The notes under the pieces: generated by a model | What the model was told of the DNA's origin: nothing | Databases searched by the model: none | What the model saw: the letters and a program-made list of their open reading frames with translations, nothing else | Origin: an uncultured Rhodospirillales bacterium | Lineage (GTDB): Bacteria; Pseudomonadota; Alphaproteobacteria; CACIAM-22H2 | Reading direction: 5' to 3' | DNA length: 64,000 nt | Assembly (NCBI GenBank): GCA_937926175.1 | Contig: CALANV010000013.1 | Coordinates: forward strand, 1 to 64,000 | Position numbers and translations under genes: made by a program | In this document: positions 9,648 to 18,625 of the stretch, in pieces | Layout of the letters: every line of letters starts with the position of its first letter | How positions within the stretch are numbered: the first letter of the stretch is position 1

Positions 9648-9968
9648 ATGCGAACCTGCCTGCAAGAAAGAGAGCGATCGAGGAGGCGCTGACGTCCGTG
9701 CCGGCATCGTGCCGCCCGCTGTCGGGGCGCGAAACCGGTGTTTCACTCGCGCCGGCGTCGAGGAAGTTGCCGGCTTCTAGCATACGGGTGAATTTTCCGG
9801 CAACGCGCCCCATGTACGGCGCTTGCGGACGTTCTCAGGCCGACGTCGCGTCATTCACGATTGCGCAGGCTTTTCGTGCAACGCTTGCACGAGGGCGTCA
9901 CAGAAGACGGGTGACATTCCCGGGATTGGTCGGTATTTGCCATGCGGTTCCTGCACCTGCGATTCATC
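9648..9968. other. divergent cobT/cobS intergenic region
   Basis: About 320 bp between the divergent starts. No cobalamin riboswitch core or B12 box is present, so unlike cobU this pair is not visibly under direct riboswitch control. No gene or convincing promoter was recognised. Confidence 0.4.
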
Positions 9969-10793
9969 ATGACGCCGGATCGGTCCCCCTCGCCCGAGAC
10001 GTCCGGTGGGTCCCACACCCCGGCGGTCGCGCCACTGGTCGGTTGGCTGACGGAAATCCGGGTGGCCGCCGCGTTCCTGACCCGCTTTCCGGTCCGCCTC
10101 GTCGCCGCGGATGCGACGATCCCGGTCGCGTCGGCGGTACGCGCCTTTCCGCTGGTCGGGCTCGGCGTCGGGTTCGTCGGCGGCGCGGTCTATGCCGTGT
10201 CCGATCTGGTCGGCATGTCGTCGACGATCGCGGCCCTCCTGGCAATTGCCGCTCTCGTCATCGCGACCGGGGGGCTCCACGAGGACGGCCTTGCGGACTG
10301 CGCCGACGGACTCGGCGGCCGGACGCGCGAGGATGCGCTGGCGATCATGCGCGACAGCCGGATCGGCACATTCGGCATGATCGCCCTCTTCTTCGTGCTC
10401 TCGCTGCGCGTGACCGCGCTGTCCTACGCCGGCGGCCTCGCCGAAGCGGTGCTCGTGATGCTCGCCGCAGCCGCCGGCTCGCGCGCCACCCTGCCGGCCC
10501 TGATGTATCTCCTTCCGCCCGCGCGTCCGGATGGGCTGGGATGGGCGGCTGGTCAGCCCGACCGCCGGCGCGTCGTCGACGCGGGCGCGATCGGCGCCGT
10601 GGTGATCGTCGCGGCACTGGGGCCGATCTGGGGACTTCTCGCCATCGCGGCGGCGGCCGGCGCGGCGCTCGCCGTCGGTTGGCTTGCCCACCGTCGCCTC
10701 GGCGGCCATACTGGCGACGTCCTTGGTGCCGGCCAGCAATTGTCCGAAACCGGCATCCTGCTCGCTTACATGGTCTCGCCGAGCTGGATCTGA
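9969..10793 (+). CDS. cobS: adenosylcobinamide-GDP ribazoletransferase (cobalamin 5'-phosphate synthase)
   Basis: 274 aa polytopic inner-membrane protein that joins adenosylcobinamide-GDP to alpha-ribazole (phosphate), the last assembly step. After a short hydrophilic leader the family signature EIRVAAAFLTRFPV appears. It is followed by GGLHEDGLADCADGLGGR (metal-binding aspartate cluster) and MRDSRIGTFG, all diagnostic for CobS. Several hydrophobic segments follow. Start could instead be 27 bases upstream; neither has a clear ribosome binding site. It is translationally coupled to the next gene (TGATG overlap). Confidence 0.92.
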   Translation: MTPDRSPSPETSGGSHTPAVAPLVGWLTEIRVAAAFLTRFPVRLVAADATIPVASAVRAFPLVGLGVGFVGGAVYAVSDLVGMSSTIAALLAIAALVIATGGLHEDGLADCADGLGGRTREDALAIMRDSRIGTFGMIALFFVLSLRVTALSYAGGLAEAVLVMLAAAAGSRATLPALMYLLPPARPDGLGWAAGQPDRRRVVDAGAIGAVVIVAALGPIWGLLAIAAAAGAALAVGWLAHRRLGGHTGDVLGAGQQLSETGILLAYMVSPSWI

Positions 10794-11485
10794 TGACGAC
10801 AGCCGTCACGACGCGATGGTGGTGGATCCGGCATGCGCCGGTGATCAACCCGGGCGGTCGCATCTACGGCCAGCGTGACGTACCCGCCGACACGTCAGAT
10901 GCTCCGGCCTTTGCCGCGCTGGCGGCCCGCATGCCGCTCGATGCCGTGTGGCTGGCCACGCCGCTTCAACGCACCCAGGCGACGGCGGCCGCGATTCAGG
11001 CCAACATGAACGCCGCCAATCCGCCGCCGCCGGAAATCGAACCTGCCTTCATCGAGCAGCATTTCGGCGACTGGCAGGGACTGACCTACGACGAGATCGG
11101 CGCGTATGGGCGCGTGCGACCCGGGACCAAGGGCATCGGCGTCGAAGGACACAAGTTCTGGTTGGCGCCCGCACATACCCGACCGCCCGGTGGCGAAAGC
11201 TTCGTCGACGTCATGGCGCGGGTCGCCGCGCGCGTGCGCGATCTAACGGCGCGTTATGCCGGCCGCGACATCGTCGTGGTCGCCCATGGCGGGTCGATCC
11301 GCGCGGCGTTGGCTTATGCGCTCGACCTTCACCCCGAGGCGGCGCTCGCCTTCACCATTGATACGCTGTCCTTGACGCGGCTCGACCACGTGACCGGTCC
11401 GGGTGCCGGTCACGCCTGGCGCGTGAACGCGATCAATCTGCCGCCGTTTGCCTGCACCCAGCCGCATCGGCCGCAGGCCCGCTGA
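10793..11485 (+). CDS. histidine phosphatase family protein, probable alpha-ribazole phosphatase (CobC-like)
   Basis: 230 aa. Phosphoglycerate-mutase-like phosphatase fold: the phosphoacceptor motif is RHAPV (residues 13-17), where the third residue is Ala instead of the usual Gly of RHG. Further features are ATPLQRTQATAAAI, FGDWQGLTYDEI and the second histidine in VVVAHGGSIRAALA. In Salmonella-type nomenclature CobC dephosphorylates alpha-ribazole 5'-phosphate or cobalamin 5'-phosphate; the start overlapping the cobS stop (TGATG) supports that role. It should not be confused with the Pseudomonas CobC, a threonine-phosphate decarboxylase, which is not seen in this window. Somewhat longer than the usual 200 aa. 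Confidence 0.8.
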   Translation: MTTAVTTRWWWIRHAPVINPGGRIYGQRDVPADTSDAPAFAALAARMPLDAVWLATPLQRTQATAAAIQANMNAANPPPPEIEPAFIEQHFGDWQGLTYDEIGAYGRVRPGTKGIGVEGHKFWLAPAHTRPPGGESFVDVMARVAARVRDLTARYAGRDIVVVAHGGSIRAALAYALDLHPEAALAFTIDTLSLTRLDHVTGPGAGHAWRVNAINLPPFACTQPHRPQAR

Positions 11486-11624
11486 CGTTTCCGGCGGCTG
11501 TTTCAAGGCGTCGTTGCGGCACGGAGTCGCCGTTTGCGGGCAAGCCCGATCGCGTGGATGCCCCGATCGCATGGACGCCATGTCGGCGCGAAGCCATCCG
11601 TGATGGTGGCACGGGTGGAGATGC

Positions 11625-11838
11625 CTATGCTAGGGTTCTGCCCGCATCCGGACAGGGAAGTCCGGTGACGCGGTTCGGCCCGACATTCACGGCCGCCGCC
11701 AGGCCGGCGCTGCCCCCGCAACTGTAAGCGGCGAGATCGTCGCGCGCACACGCCACTGACCGACGCCCCGGGTACGGCCCCGAAGCCGGTCGGGAAGGCA
11801 GCTCGACGATCGATGACCCCAAGCCAGGAGACCTCCCG
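11625..11838 (+). promoter_or_regulatory. cobalamin (AdoCbl-type) riboswitch upstream of cobU
   Basis: All conserved blocks are visible in order: GGGAAGTCCGGTGACG, the core GCTGCCCCCGCAACTGTAAG (11709-11728), GCCACTGACCGACGC (11752 on), CGGGAAGG (11791-11798) and the B12 box AAGCCAGGAGACC (11821-11833). The B12 box contains AGGAG (11826-11830) ending nine bases before the cobU ATG. The likely ribosome binding site is therefore inside the aptamer, and control is probably at translation initiation. Expected to repress cobU and the co-transcribed cobW-cobN-cobO-cobQ when cobalamin is abundant. The 5' boundary is approximate. Confidence 0.95.
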
Positions 11839-11839
11839 G

Positions 11840-12466
11840 ATGCCGGCTCTTGCGGGCCGCGGCCCACTCGATTCCTCGGCGGGAGGATTCGGCGCGTTGA
11901 ACTCGTATGTCCCGGCCGCGTCGGCGGCCCAGTCCCTGCTTCCCGGTGTCACGCTCGTGCTCGGCGGCGCCCGCTCCGGCAAGAGCCGCTACGCCGAATC
12001 GCTGATCGGCGGCACGCTTGCGGCCGGCGGGACGGCCGTCTATGTCGCGACGGCAACCGCCGGCGACGCGGAAATGGCGGCGCGGATTGCGGCGCATCGC
12101 GCGCGCCGCGGGCCGCAATGGCTCACGGTCGAGGAGCCGTATGATCTTGCCGGCGTCCTGCGTCGCGAGTCCGCACCGGAGCGTCCGGTCCTGGTCGATT
12201 GTCTGACGTTGTGGCTGTCCAATCTGATGGCGGCCCAGCGCGATATCGCGGCCGCGACCTCGGATCTTCTGGCGGCACTCGCCACCCTGCCGGGGCCCGT
12301 GGTGCTCGTCTCGAACGAGGTCGGGCTCGGCATCGTCCCCGACAACGCGCTTGCCCGTGCCTTCCGCGACCATGCGGGCCGACTGCATCAGGAGATCGCC
12401 GCGACCGCACGACGGGTCGTGTTCGTCGTGGCGGGTCTGCCGCTCGTTCTCAAGGAGTCCGAATGA
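11840..12466 (+). CDS. cobU: adenosylcobinamide kinase / adenosylcobinamide-phosphate guanylyltransferase
   Basis: 208 aa. CobU/CobP phosphorylates adenosylcobinamide and transfers GMP to it. The P-loop GARSGKSR is at residues 43-50, later YVATATAGDAEMAARIAAHR, then VDCLTLWLSNLM and VSNEVGLGIVP, all family-specific. The N-terminus is about 35 residues longer than the enterobacterial protein, where the P-loop is almost at the start. No better start codon lies closer, and this ATG is correctly spaced from AGGAG in the B12 box. Ends with a four-base overlap with cobW. Confidence 0.93.
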   Translation: MPALAGRGPLDSSAGGFGALNSYVPAASAAQSLLPGVTLVLGGARSGKSRYAESLIGGTLAAGGTAVYVATATAGDAEMAARIAAHRARRGPQWLTVEEPYDLAGVLRRESAPERPVLVDCLTLWLSNLMAAQRDIAAATSDLLAALATLPGPVVLVSNEVGLGIVPDNALARAFRDHAGRLHQEIAATARRVVFVVAGLPLVLKESE

Positions 12467-13509
12467 TGGCCCAAACGCGCATTCCCGCGACCATCGTCAC
12501 GGGATTTCTCGGCGCCGGAAAGACGAGTCTGCTTCGCTACCTCGTGCGCACCGCCCGGGGCCGCCGCATCGCCCTGGTGATCAACGAGTTCGGCGAGCTC
12601 GGCATCGACCGCGAACTGCTGCTCGGCTGCGGGGATGCGGCTTGCGCGCCGGGCGACGTGGTCGAACTCGCCAACGGCTGCCTGTGCTGCACGGTCGCGG
12701 ATGATTTCCTGCCGACGATCGAAGCACTGCTCGACCGGGCGACGCCGCCCGATCATATCGTCATCGAGACGTCGGGACTTGCGCTGCCGAAACCGCTGAT
12801 CAAGGCATTCGCCTGGCCGGAGATACGCGCGCGCGTCACGGTCGACGGCGTGATCGCCGTGGCCGATGCGGCCGCCGTCGCCGCCGGGCGCTTTGCCACG
12901 GACCCGGACGCGCTGGCGGCGCAGCGCGCGGCGGATCCTTCGCTCGACCACGACAACCCGCTTGAGGAGGTGTTCACGGACCAGATCCAGTGCGCCGACC
13001 TCGTCGTCCTCAACAAGGCCGACCTGGTCGATGCCGCAACGCTCGAGCGGCTGCGCCGCGAGCTCGCCCCGGCATTGAGGCCGGGCGTGAAGCTCGTTGA
13101 GTCGCGCTTCGGCGCGCTCGACGCGGCTGTGCTGCTCGGCCTTCAGGCTGCGGCCGAAGACGATCTCGACACGCGGCCATCGCACATCGACACGCTCGGC
13201 GAGCATGATCACGACGATTTCGAGAGCTTCGTCGTGACCCTCGGCAGCGTGCGCGACCCGCACGGTCTCGTCGCGCGCGTGCGGTCGGCCATTGCCGCGC
13301 ACGACATCCTGCGCGTGAAGGGTTTCCTCGACGTGCCCGGCAAACCTCTGCGCCTTGCCATGCAGGGCGTCGGCCCGCGCATCGACCATTACTATGACCG
13401 CCCCTGGCGTCCGGACGAGCCGCGCACGTCGCGTCTCGTCGTCATCGGGCGCAAGGGGATCGACCGCGATGCGATCGTCGCGGCGCTTGCCGAAGCGCAG
13501 GCGGCCTGA
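12463..13509 (+). CDS. cobW: CobW-family GTPase, putative cobalt metallochaperone for CobN
   Basis: 348 aa with two adjacent ATGs and AAGGAG seven bases upstream. GTPase features: P-loop GFLGAGKT (14-21), the metal-binding GCLCC motif (72-76), ETSGLALP and the guanine-specificity NKAD. A short acidic/His stretch EHDHDDF precedes the C-terminal CobW_C domain with GFLDVPGKPLRLAMQGVG. G3E GTPases of this type deliver metal; position directly between cobU and cobN supports cobalt delivery to the CobN chelatase. Functional assignment is by context and family. Confidence 0.93.
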   Translation: MMAQTRIPATIVTGFLGAGKTSLLRYLVRTARGRRIALVINEFGELGIDRELLLGCGDAACAPGDVVELANGCLCCTVADDFLPTIEALLDRATPPDHIVIETSGLALPKPLIKAFAWPEIRARVTVDGVIAVADAAAVAAGRFATDPDALAAQRAADPSLDHDNPLEEVFTDQIQCADLVVLNKADLVDAATLERLRRELAPALRPGVKLVESRFGALDAAVLLGLQAAAEDDLDTRPSHIDTLGEHDHDDFESFVVTLGSVRDPHGLVARVRSAIAAHDILRVKGFLDVPGKPLRLAMQGVGPRIDHYYDRPWRPDEPRTSRLVVIGRKGIDRDAIVAALAEAQAA

Positions 13510-13531
13510 CAGGGGCCCGAACGGAGACGTC

Positions 13532-16500
13532 ATGCATCTGCTCGCCACACAGCAAGTCGATATCCCCGAGGGCAGCGCCGTCGATCTGGCGCAGACCCCG
13601 GGCGACATCGTCGTGCTCACGGCCGCGGATAGCGAGATCGCACTGCTCGCCGCCGCTCGGGCGCGGCTCGCGTGCGAGTTCGGCGAATCGTTTCCGACCC
13701 TCCGCCTCGCCAACCTGCTTTGCCTGTCGCACAACTTCTCCGTCGATCTCTACGTCGAACGCGTCATCCGACATGCAAAGCTGGTGGTGGTCCGCCTTCT
13801 CGGCGGCCGCAGTTACTGGCCCTACGGCGTGGATCAGATCGTGGCGACGTGCCGCGACCATTCCATCCCGCTCGCCCTCGTACCCGGAGACGACCGGCCG
13901 GATCCCGAGCTCACCGCCCTGTCGTCTTTGCCGACGGCCGACGTGAACCGCTTCTGGCATTATCTTGCCCACGGCGGTGCTGCGAATGCGGCCGGATTTC
14001 TGCGGTTTGCGGCCGCGCGCCTGGGCCTCGAGATCGACTGGCCGGAGCCGGCACCGATCCTGCGCGCCGGGTTCTATGCACGGGGCGGCACGGTCTCGGC
14101 TCTCGGCGACGTCAGGAAGGACTGGCGCGAAGGCGCCCCGGTCGCGGCCGTCCTGTTCTACCGCGCCCTGGTCCAGGCGTCGGATACGCAGGCAATCGAT
14201 GCGCTCGTCGACGCGCTGCGCGATGCCGGCCTCAATGCGCTGCCGATCTACGTCGTCAGCCTGAAGGACCCGGTCGCCGCGGCGATTGTGCGAAAGGCCC
14301 TCGCCGAGGTCCCGCCTGACGTGATCCTCAATGCGACGGGTTTCGCGGTCGCCCAGTCCGGCGATGGCGCCGACGACCCGCTCGCGGGCCCCGACTGTCC
14401 GGTATTGCAGATCGTGCTCTCGACCGGCACTGCCGAGAAGTGGCGCGAGCAGACGCGCGGGCTTTCGCCGCGCGACATTGCCATGAACGTCGCGCTGACC
14501 GAGCTCGACGGACGGATCATGACGCGCGCCGTCGCCTTCAAGGGACTCGTGCGGCGCGACGAATCGGCCGAAGCGGACATCTTCGGCTATCTGCCGGCGC
14601 CGGATCGCCTGCGCTACGTCGCGGCACTGGCCGCGGCGTGGGCCCAGCTGCGGCGAACGCCACCACGGGAACGGCGCGTCGCGCTCGTCCTCGCCAATTA
14701 TCCGAATCGCGACGGACGCATCGCCAACGGCGTCGGCCTCGATACGCCGGAGTCGGTCGTGACGATCCTCGCGGCGCTCGAGAAGGCCGGCTATCACGTC
14801 GTCGACCGGCCGCAGAATGGCGCCGCACTCATCGACGGTCTGCTGGCCGGCCCGACGAACGACATCTGGCATCAGATGTCGCGTCGCGTCACCGAGGAAA
14901 TCAAACTGAGCGAATATTCGATCTTCTTCGGACAGCTCCCGCGCGACCTGCAGGCGCGCGTGCTCGAACGCTGGGGGCCACCCGAGCGCGACCCGAGTTT
15001 CCGGCCGGGCGAGCTCGACTGCGGCAGCTTCGCCATCGCCGCCCTTCGCTTCGGCAACATCGTCGTGGGACTGCAACCGGCGCGCGGCTACAACATCGAC
15101 CCGGCATCGAGCTATCACGATCCGGCGCTGGTCCCGCCGCATTCGTATCTCGCGTTCTACGCTTGGCTGCGCGACTGCTTCGGCGCGCATGCGATCGTCC
15201 ATGTCGGCAAGCACGGCAACCTCGAATGGCTGCCGGGCAAGGCGATTGCGCTGTCGCAGTCATGCTGGCCCGAGGCGGCGCTCGGGGCGTTGCCGAACCT
15301 CTATCCCTTCATCGTCAACGATCCGGGCGAAGGCACGCAGGCCAAGCGACGGACGAGCGCGGTCGTGATCGACCATCTGACGCCGCCGCTCACCCGGGCC
15401 GGCAGCTACGGTCCCCTCGCGACGCTGGAGCGCCTGATCGACGAGTACTACGAGGCGGCCGGACAGGACCCGCGCCGCCTCGCGCTTCTGGCGCGGGAAA
15501 TTCGGGATCTCGCCGCATCGAGCGGCCTCGATCGTGACTGCGGCATTGCCCGCGACGATCCCGATCAGACGGCGCTCGGCAAGCTCGACGGCTTCATTTG
15601 CGAACTCAAGGAAGCGCAGATCCGCGACGGGCTTCATATCTTCGGCCGCAGTCCCGACGGCGACCTTCTGGTGAATCTGATGGTCGCCATCGCGCGCAGC
15701 CCGCGCGGCGATGGCAAGGGTGCGGGTGCGTCGCTGCTGCGGACGTTGGCGAGCGATCTCGGCCTCGATTTCGATCCGCTCGACGCCGACATGGCGGCAC
15801 CGTGGCGTGGACCGCGCCCGGCGCTGCTCGGACCGGCCGACGGCTGGCGCAGCACCGGCGACACCGTCGAACGGCTCGAGACCCTTGCCGCTGACCTCGT
15901 TGCCGGCCGGCGCCAGGCTGCGCCGGAATGGGTCGCGACGGCGCCGGTGCTTGCATGGATTTCCGACACGTTGCGGCCGGCCCTGCTGCGAAGCGGCCCC
16001 GCCGAGATCGACGCCCTGCTGGCCGGTCTAGACGGGCGACGCGTCAGGCCCGGACCGTCAGGTGCCCCGACCCGCGGCCGCCCGGACGTGCTGCCGACGG
16101 GGCGCAACTTCTTTTCCGTCGATACGCGCGCCGTGCCGACGACGGCTGCATGGACGCTCGGCTGGAAATCCGCGACCCTGCTGCTCGCCCGGCACGTGCA
16201 GGAACATGGCGAATATCCGCGCGCCCTCGCGCTGTCGGCATGGGGCACGAGCAACATGCGCACGGGCGGCGACGACATCGCCCAGGCGCTCGCCCTCCTC
16301 GGCGTCCGGCCGACATGGGATGCCGGGTCGCGGCGCGTTACCGGCTTCGAGATCCTGCCACTCTCCGTCCTCGACCGGCCACGCGTCGACGTCACCCTGC
16401 GCGTTTCGGGTTTCTTTCGCGATGCTTTCGCCAACCTCATCGAGCTTTTCGATGCGGCGGTCCGGGCCGTGTCGAACCTCGACGAGCCTGCGGACCTCAA

Positions 16501-17317
16501 CCCCCTTGCCGCGCGCGTGCGCGCCGAAACGGCCGACCTCGAGCGCAGCGGGCTGGCACCGGCCGAGGCCCGCCGGCGCGCTGCGTCGCGCGTCTTCGGC
16601 GCCATGCCCGGCGCCTACGGCGCAGGGCTGCAGGCGCTGATCGACGAAAGGGGCTGGGACAGCGCGGCCGACCTCGCCCGCGCCTACGTCGAATGGGGCG
16701 GATATGCCTACGGCGCGGGAACGGAAGGCGAGGCCGCCCACGCCCTGTTCGAAACCAGGCTCCGCCAGGTGCAGGTTGTCGTGCAGAACCAGGACAACCG
16801 CGAGCACGATCTGTTCGACAGTGACGACTATTATCAGTTCGAGGGCGGCTTGACGGCCGCGGTGCGGCACCTGTCGGGCACGGCGCCGACGGTCTACCAT
16901 AACGATCATTCGCGCCCGGAATCGCCGCGAATCCGTACCTTGGAAGAGGAGGTGGCGCGCGTGGTCCGTTCCCGTGTCGTCAATCCGAAGTGGATCGCCG
17001 GCTGCATGCGGCACGGCTACAAGGGCGCCTTCGAGATGGCCGCCACGGTCGACTACATGTTCGCCTTCGCCGCCACCACGGGTGCGGTTCGTGACCATCA
17101 CTTCGATGCGGTATTCGACGCGTATCTTCGCGACGAGACGGTCCGTGCGTTTCTCGCGCGTGCGAATCCGGATGCGCTCGCCGAAATGAGCGAGCGCCTC
17201 ATCGAGGCGCAGGAACGCGGGCTGTGGAAGCCACGTGCCAACAGCACGCGCCAACTGCTCGACACGCTCGCGCGGACACGACACGAGCGGGCGCGACACG
17301 AGGAGGCGACACCATGA
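13532..17317 (+). CDS. cobN: cobaltochelatase subunit CobN
   Basis: 1261 aa, normal CobN length, preceded by GGAG. It is the large substrate- and cobalt-binding subunit of the ATP-dependent CobNST chelatase that inserts cobalt into hydrogenobyrinic acid a,c-diamide in the late-insertion pathway. Characteristic segments include LPGKAIALSQSCWPE, VGKHGNLEW, WGTSNMRTGGDD and, near the end, the RVVNPKWIAGCMRHGYKGA block. The ATPase partners of this chelatase (Pseudomonas-type CobS and CobT) are not in the window; the cobS/cobT genes here are the unrelated nucleotide-loop enzymes. Stop overlaps the cobO start by four bases. Confidence 0.95.
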   Translation: MHLLATQQVDIPEGSAVDLAQTPGDIVVLTAADSEIALLAAARARLACEFGESFPTLRLANLLCLSHNFSVDLYVERVIRHAKLVVVRLLGGRSYWPYGVDQIVATCRDHSIPLALVPGDDRPDPELTALSSLPTADVNRFWHYLAHGGAANAAGFLRFAAARLGLEIDWPEPAPILRAGFYARGGTVSALGDVRKDWREGAPVAAVLFYRALVQASDTQAIDALVDALRDAGLNALPIYVVSLKDPVAAAIVRKALAEVPPDVILNATGFAVAQSGDGADDPLAGPDCPVLQIVLSTGTAEKWREQTRGLSPRDIAMNVALTELDGRIMTRAVAFKGLVRRDESAEADIFGYLPAPDRLRYVAALAAAWAQLRRTPPRERRVALVLANYPNRDGRIANGVGLDTPESVVTILAALEKAGYHVVDRPQNGAALIDGLLAGPTNDIWHQMSRRVTEEIKLSEYSIFFGQLPRDLQARVLERWGPPERDPSFRPGELDCGSFAIAALRFGNIVVGLQPARGYNIDPASSYHDPALVPPHSYLAFYAWLRDCFGAHAIVHVGKHGNLEWLPGKAIALSQSCWPEAALGALPNLYPFIVNDPGEGTQAKRRTSAVVIDHLTPPLTRAGSYGPLATLERLIDEYYEAAGQDPRRLALLAREIRDLAASSGLDRDCGIARDDPDQTALGKLDGFICELKEAQIRDGLHIFGRSPDGDLLVNLMVAIARSPRGDGKGAGASLLRTLASDLGLDFDPLDADMAAPWRGPRPALLGPADGWRSTGDTVERLETLAADLVAGRRQAAPEWVATAPVLAWISDTLRPALLRSGPAEIDALLAGLDGRRVRPGPSGAPTRGRPDVLPTGRNFFSVDTRAVPTTAAWTLGWKSATLLLARHVQEHGEYPRALALSAWGTSNMRTGGDDIAQALALLGVRPTWDAGSRRVTGFEILPLSVLDRPRVDVTLRVSGFFRDAFANLIELFDAAVRAVSNLDEPADLNPLAARVRAETADLERSGLAPAEARRRAASRVFGAMPGAYGAGLQALIDERGWDSAADLARAYVEWGGYAYGAGTEGEAAHALFETRLRQVQVVVQNQDNREHDLFDSDDYYQFEGGLTAAVRHLSGTAPTVYHNDHSRPESPRIRTLEEEVARVVRSRVVNPKWIAGCMRHGYKGAFEMAATVDYMFAFAATTGAVRDHHFDAVFDAYLRDETVRAFLARANPDALAEMSERLIEAQERGLWKPRANSTRQLLDTLARTRHERARHEEATP

Positions 17318-17928
17318 CGCCACAGATCGGGAATGACGAGGCCGAACACCGCGAGAAGATGCGGCGCATCAAGGCCGCGCGCGACCGTATGATGGCGACG
17401 AAGACCGAGGTCCGTGGCCTCGTCATCGTCCATACGGGAAAGGGCAAGGGAAAGTCCTCGGCCGCGTGGGGCATGGTCATGCGCTGCCTCGGGCACGGCA
17501 TGCGGGTCGGGATCGTCCAGTTCATCAAGGGCGCCTGGGAGACGGGCGAGGCCCGGTTTCTTCAGCGTTTTCCCGATCTCGTCACGATCAAGACGATGGG
17601 CGAAGGATTTACCTGGGAGACGCAGGATCGCGCCCGCGACATCGCGGCGGCCGAGCGTGCCTGGGATGCGGCCTGCGCCATGCTGCGTGATCCCGCGTTC
17701 CGCTTCGTCGTGCTCGACGAACTCAACATCGTCTTGCGCTATGGTTATCTGCCGCTCGAGCCGGTGCTGGAGACGCTGGCGGCCCGTCCGGCGGATCAGC
17801 ACGTCGTCATTACGGGGCGCAATGCACCGGATGCGCTGATCGACGCTGCCGACCTCGTGACGGAGATGACATTGATCAAGCACCCGTTCCGCGCCGGCGT
17901 GAAGGCCCAGCCGGGCGTGGAGTTCTGA
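17314..17928 (+). CDS. cobO: cob(I)yrinic acid a,c-diamide adenosyltransferase
   Basis: 204 aa, ATG preceded by AGGAGG. CobA/CobO-type corrinoid adenosyltransferase that attaches the upper 5'-deoxyadenosyl ligand from ATP. The reversed-orientation P-loop HTGKGKGKSSAAWG (residues 45-58) is intact, followed by GIVQFIKGAW, GEGFTWETQD and VVLDELNIVLRYGYL. The C-terminus HPFRAGVKAQPGVEF is the usual ending of this family. Overlaps cobN, so made from the same riboswitch-controlled message. Confidence 0.95.
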   Translation: MTPQIGNDEAEHREKMRRIKAARDRMMATKTEVRGLVIVHTGKGKGKSSAAWGMVMRCLGHGMRVGIVQFIKGAWETGEARFLQRFPDLVTIKTMGEGFTWETQDRARDIAAAERAWDAACAMLRDPAFRFVVLDELNIVLRYGYLPLEPVLETLAARPADQHVVITGRNAPDALIDAADLVTEMTLIKHPFRAGVKAQPGVEF

Positions 17929-17941
17929 GGGAGGATTCGCG

Positions 17942-18625
17942 ATGCGCAGCTTGCTTCGATATCTGGCGCTGGTGCTCGCGGCATCTTTGGCGCCGTTCGG
18001 CGTCGACATGCGGGCGTCGGCCCAACCGTCCAGCCAGCAGCAGATCGTCGATCGCGCACGTGCGACGGTCGAGAATCTGCGGAACGATCCGGACCTCGAG
18101 CTGGGACCGATGCTCGAGCGGGCAAAGGCCGTGCTCATCTTCCCCAGCCTGATCAAGGCGGGATTCATTCTCGGCGGCGAGGCGGGCAATGGCGTGCTCC
18201 TTGTTCGCCACGAGGACGGCGAATGGAGTTATCCCGCCTTCTACACGATCACGAGCGGCTCGGTCGGCCTGCAGATCGGCGCGCAGGATGCCGAGGTGAT
18301 CTTCACGATCATGACCGAACAGGGATTGGATCAGGTCCTCGAGACCCAGTTCAAGCTGGGCGCCGACGCGAGCATTGCCGTCGGTCCGAAGGGCGTCGGG
18401 TTGGAGGCAGCAACCACCGCCGCGCTGGGCGCCGACATCTATTCCTTCGCCAAGGCCAAGGGTGCTTATGGCGGCGGCTCGTTCGAAGGATCGTACTTCC
18501 ATGTCCGCGAGGAATGGAACCGGCTCTATTACGGCCAGCCGGTCAGCGTGCGCGAAATCGTGATCGATCGCGTGGTCTCCAATCCCGACGCGGATGCCCT
18601 GAGGCAGGCGCTTGCCGCACGCTGA
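17942..18625 (+). CDS. SYLF/YSC84-domain lipid-binding protein, exported
   Basis: 227 aa. An N-terminal signal peptide (hydrophobic [16 protein letters not shown], likely cleavage after ASAQ) is followed by the SYLF domain: [40 protein letters not shown] and the glycine-rich [24 protein letters not shown] proteins bind phosphoinositides in eukaryotes; bacterial members are exported proteins of unclear function. It lies 13 bases after cobO and its end overlaps the cobQ start by 14 bases, so it is transcribed inside the cobalamin operon. No cobalamin role is known for the family. Confidence 0.88.
   Translation: MRSLLRYLALVLAASLAPFGVDMRASAQPSSQQQIVDRARATVENLRNDPDLELGPMLERAKAVLIFPSLIKAGFILGGEAGNGVLLVRHEDGEWSYPAFYTITSGSVGLQIGAQDAEVIFTIMTEQGLDQVLETQFKLGADASIAVGPKGVGLEAATTAALGADIYSFAKAKGAYGGGSFEGSYFHVREEWNRLYYGQPVSVREIVIDRVVSNPDADALRQALAAR

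Noticed and set aside
8619..10793. cobT/cobS as the ATPase subunits of the CobNST chelatase
   Set aside because: Sequences are the phosphoribosyltransferase and the cobalamin-5'-phosphate synthase; the shared names are only nomenclature. No AAA+ or VWA protein is encoded here.
13442..15214. 590-codon open frame antisense to cobN
   Set aside because: Arginine/valine/glutamate-rich shadow of a high-GC gene; no domain motifs, while the plus strand encodes intact CobN.
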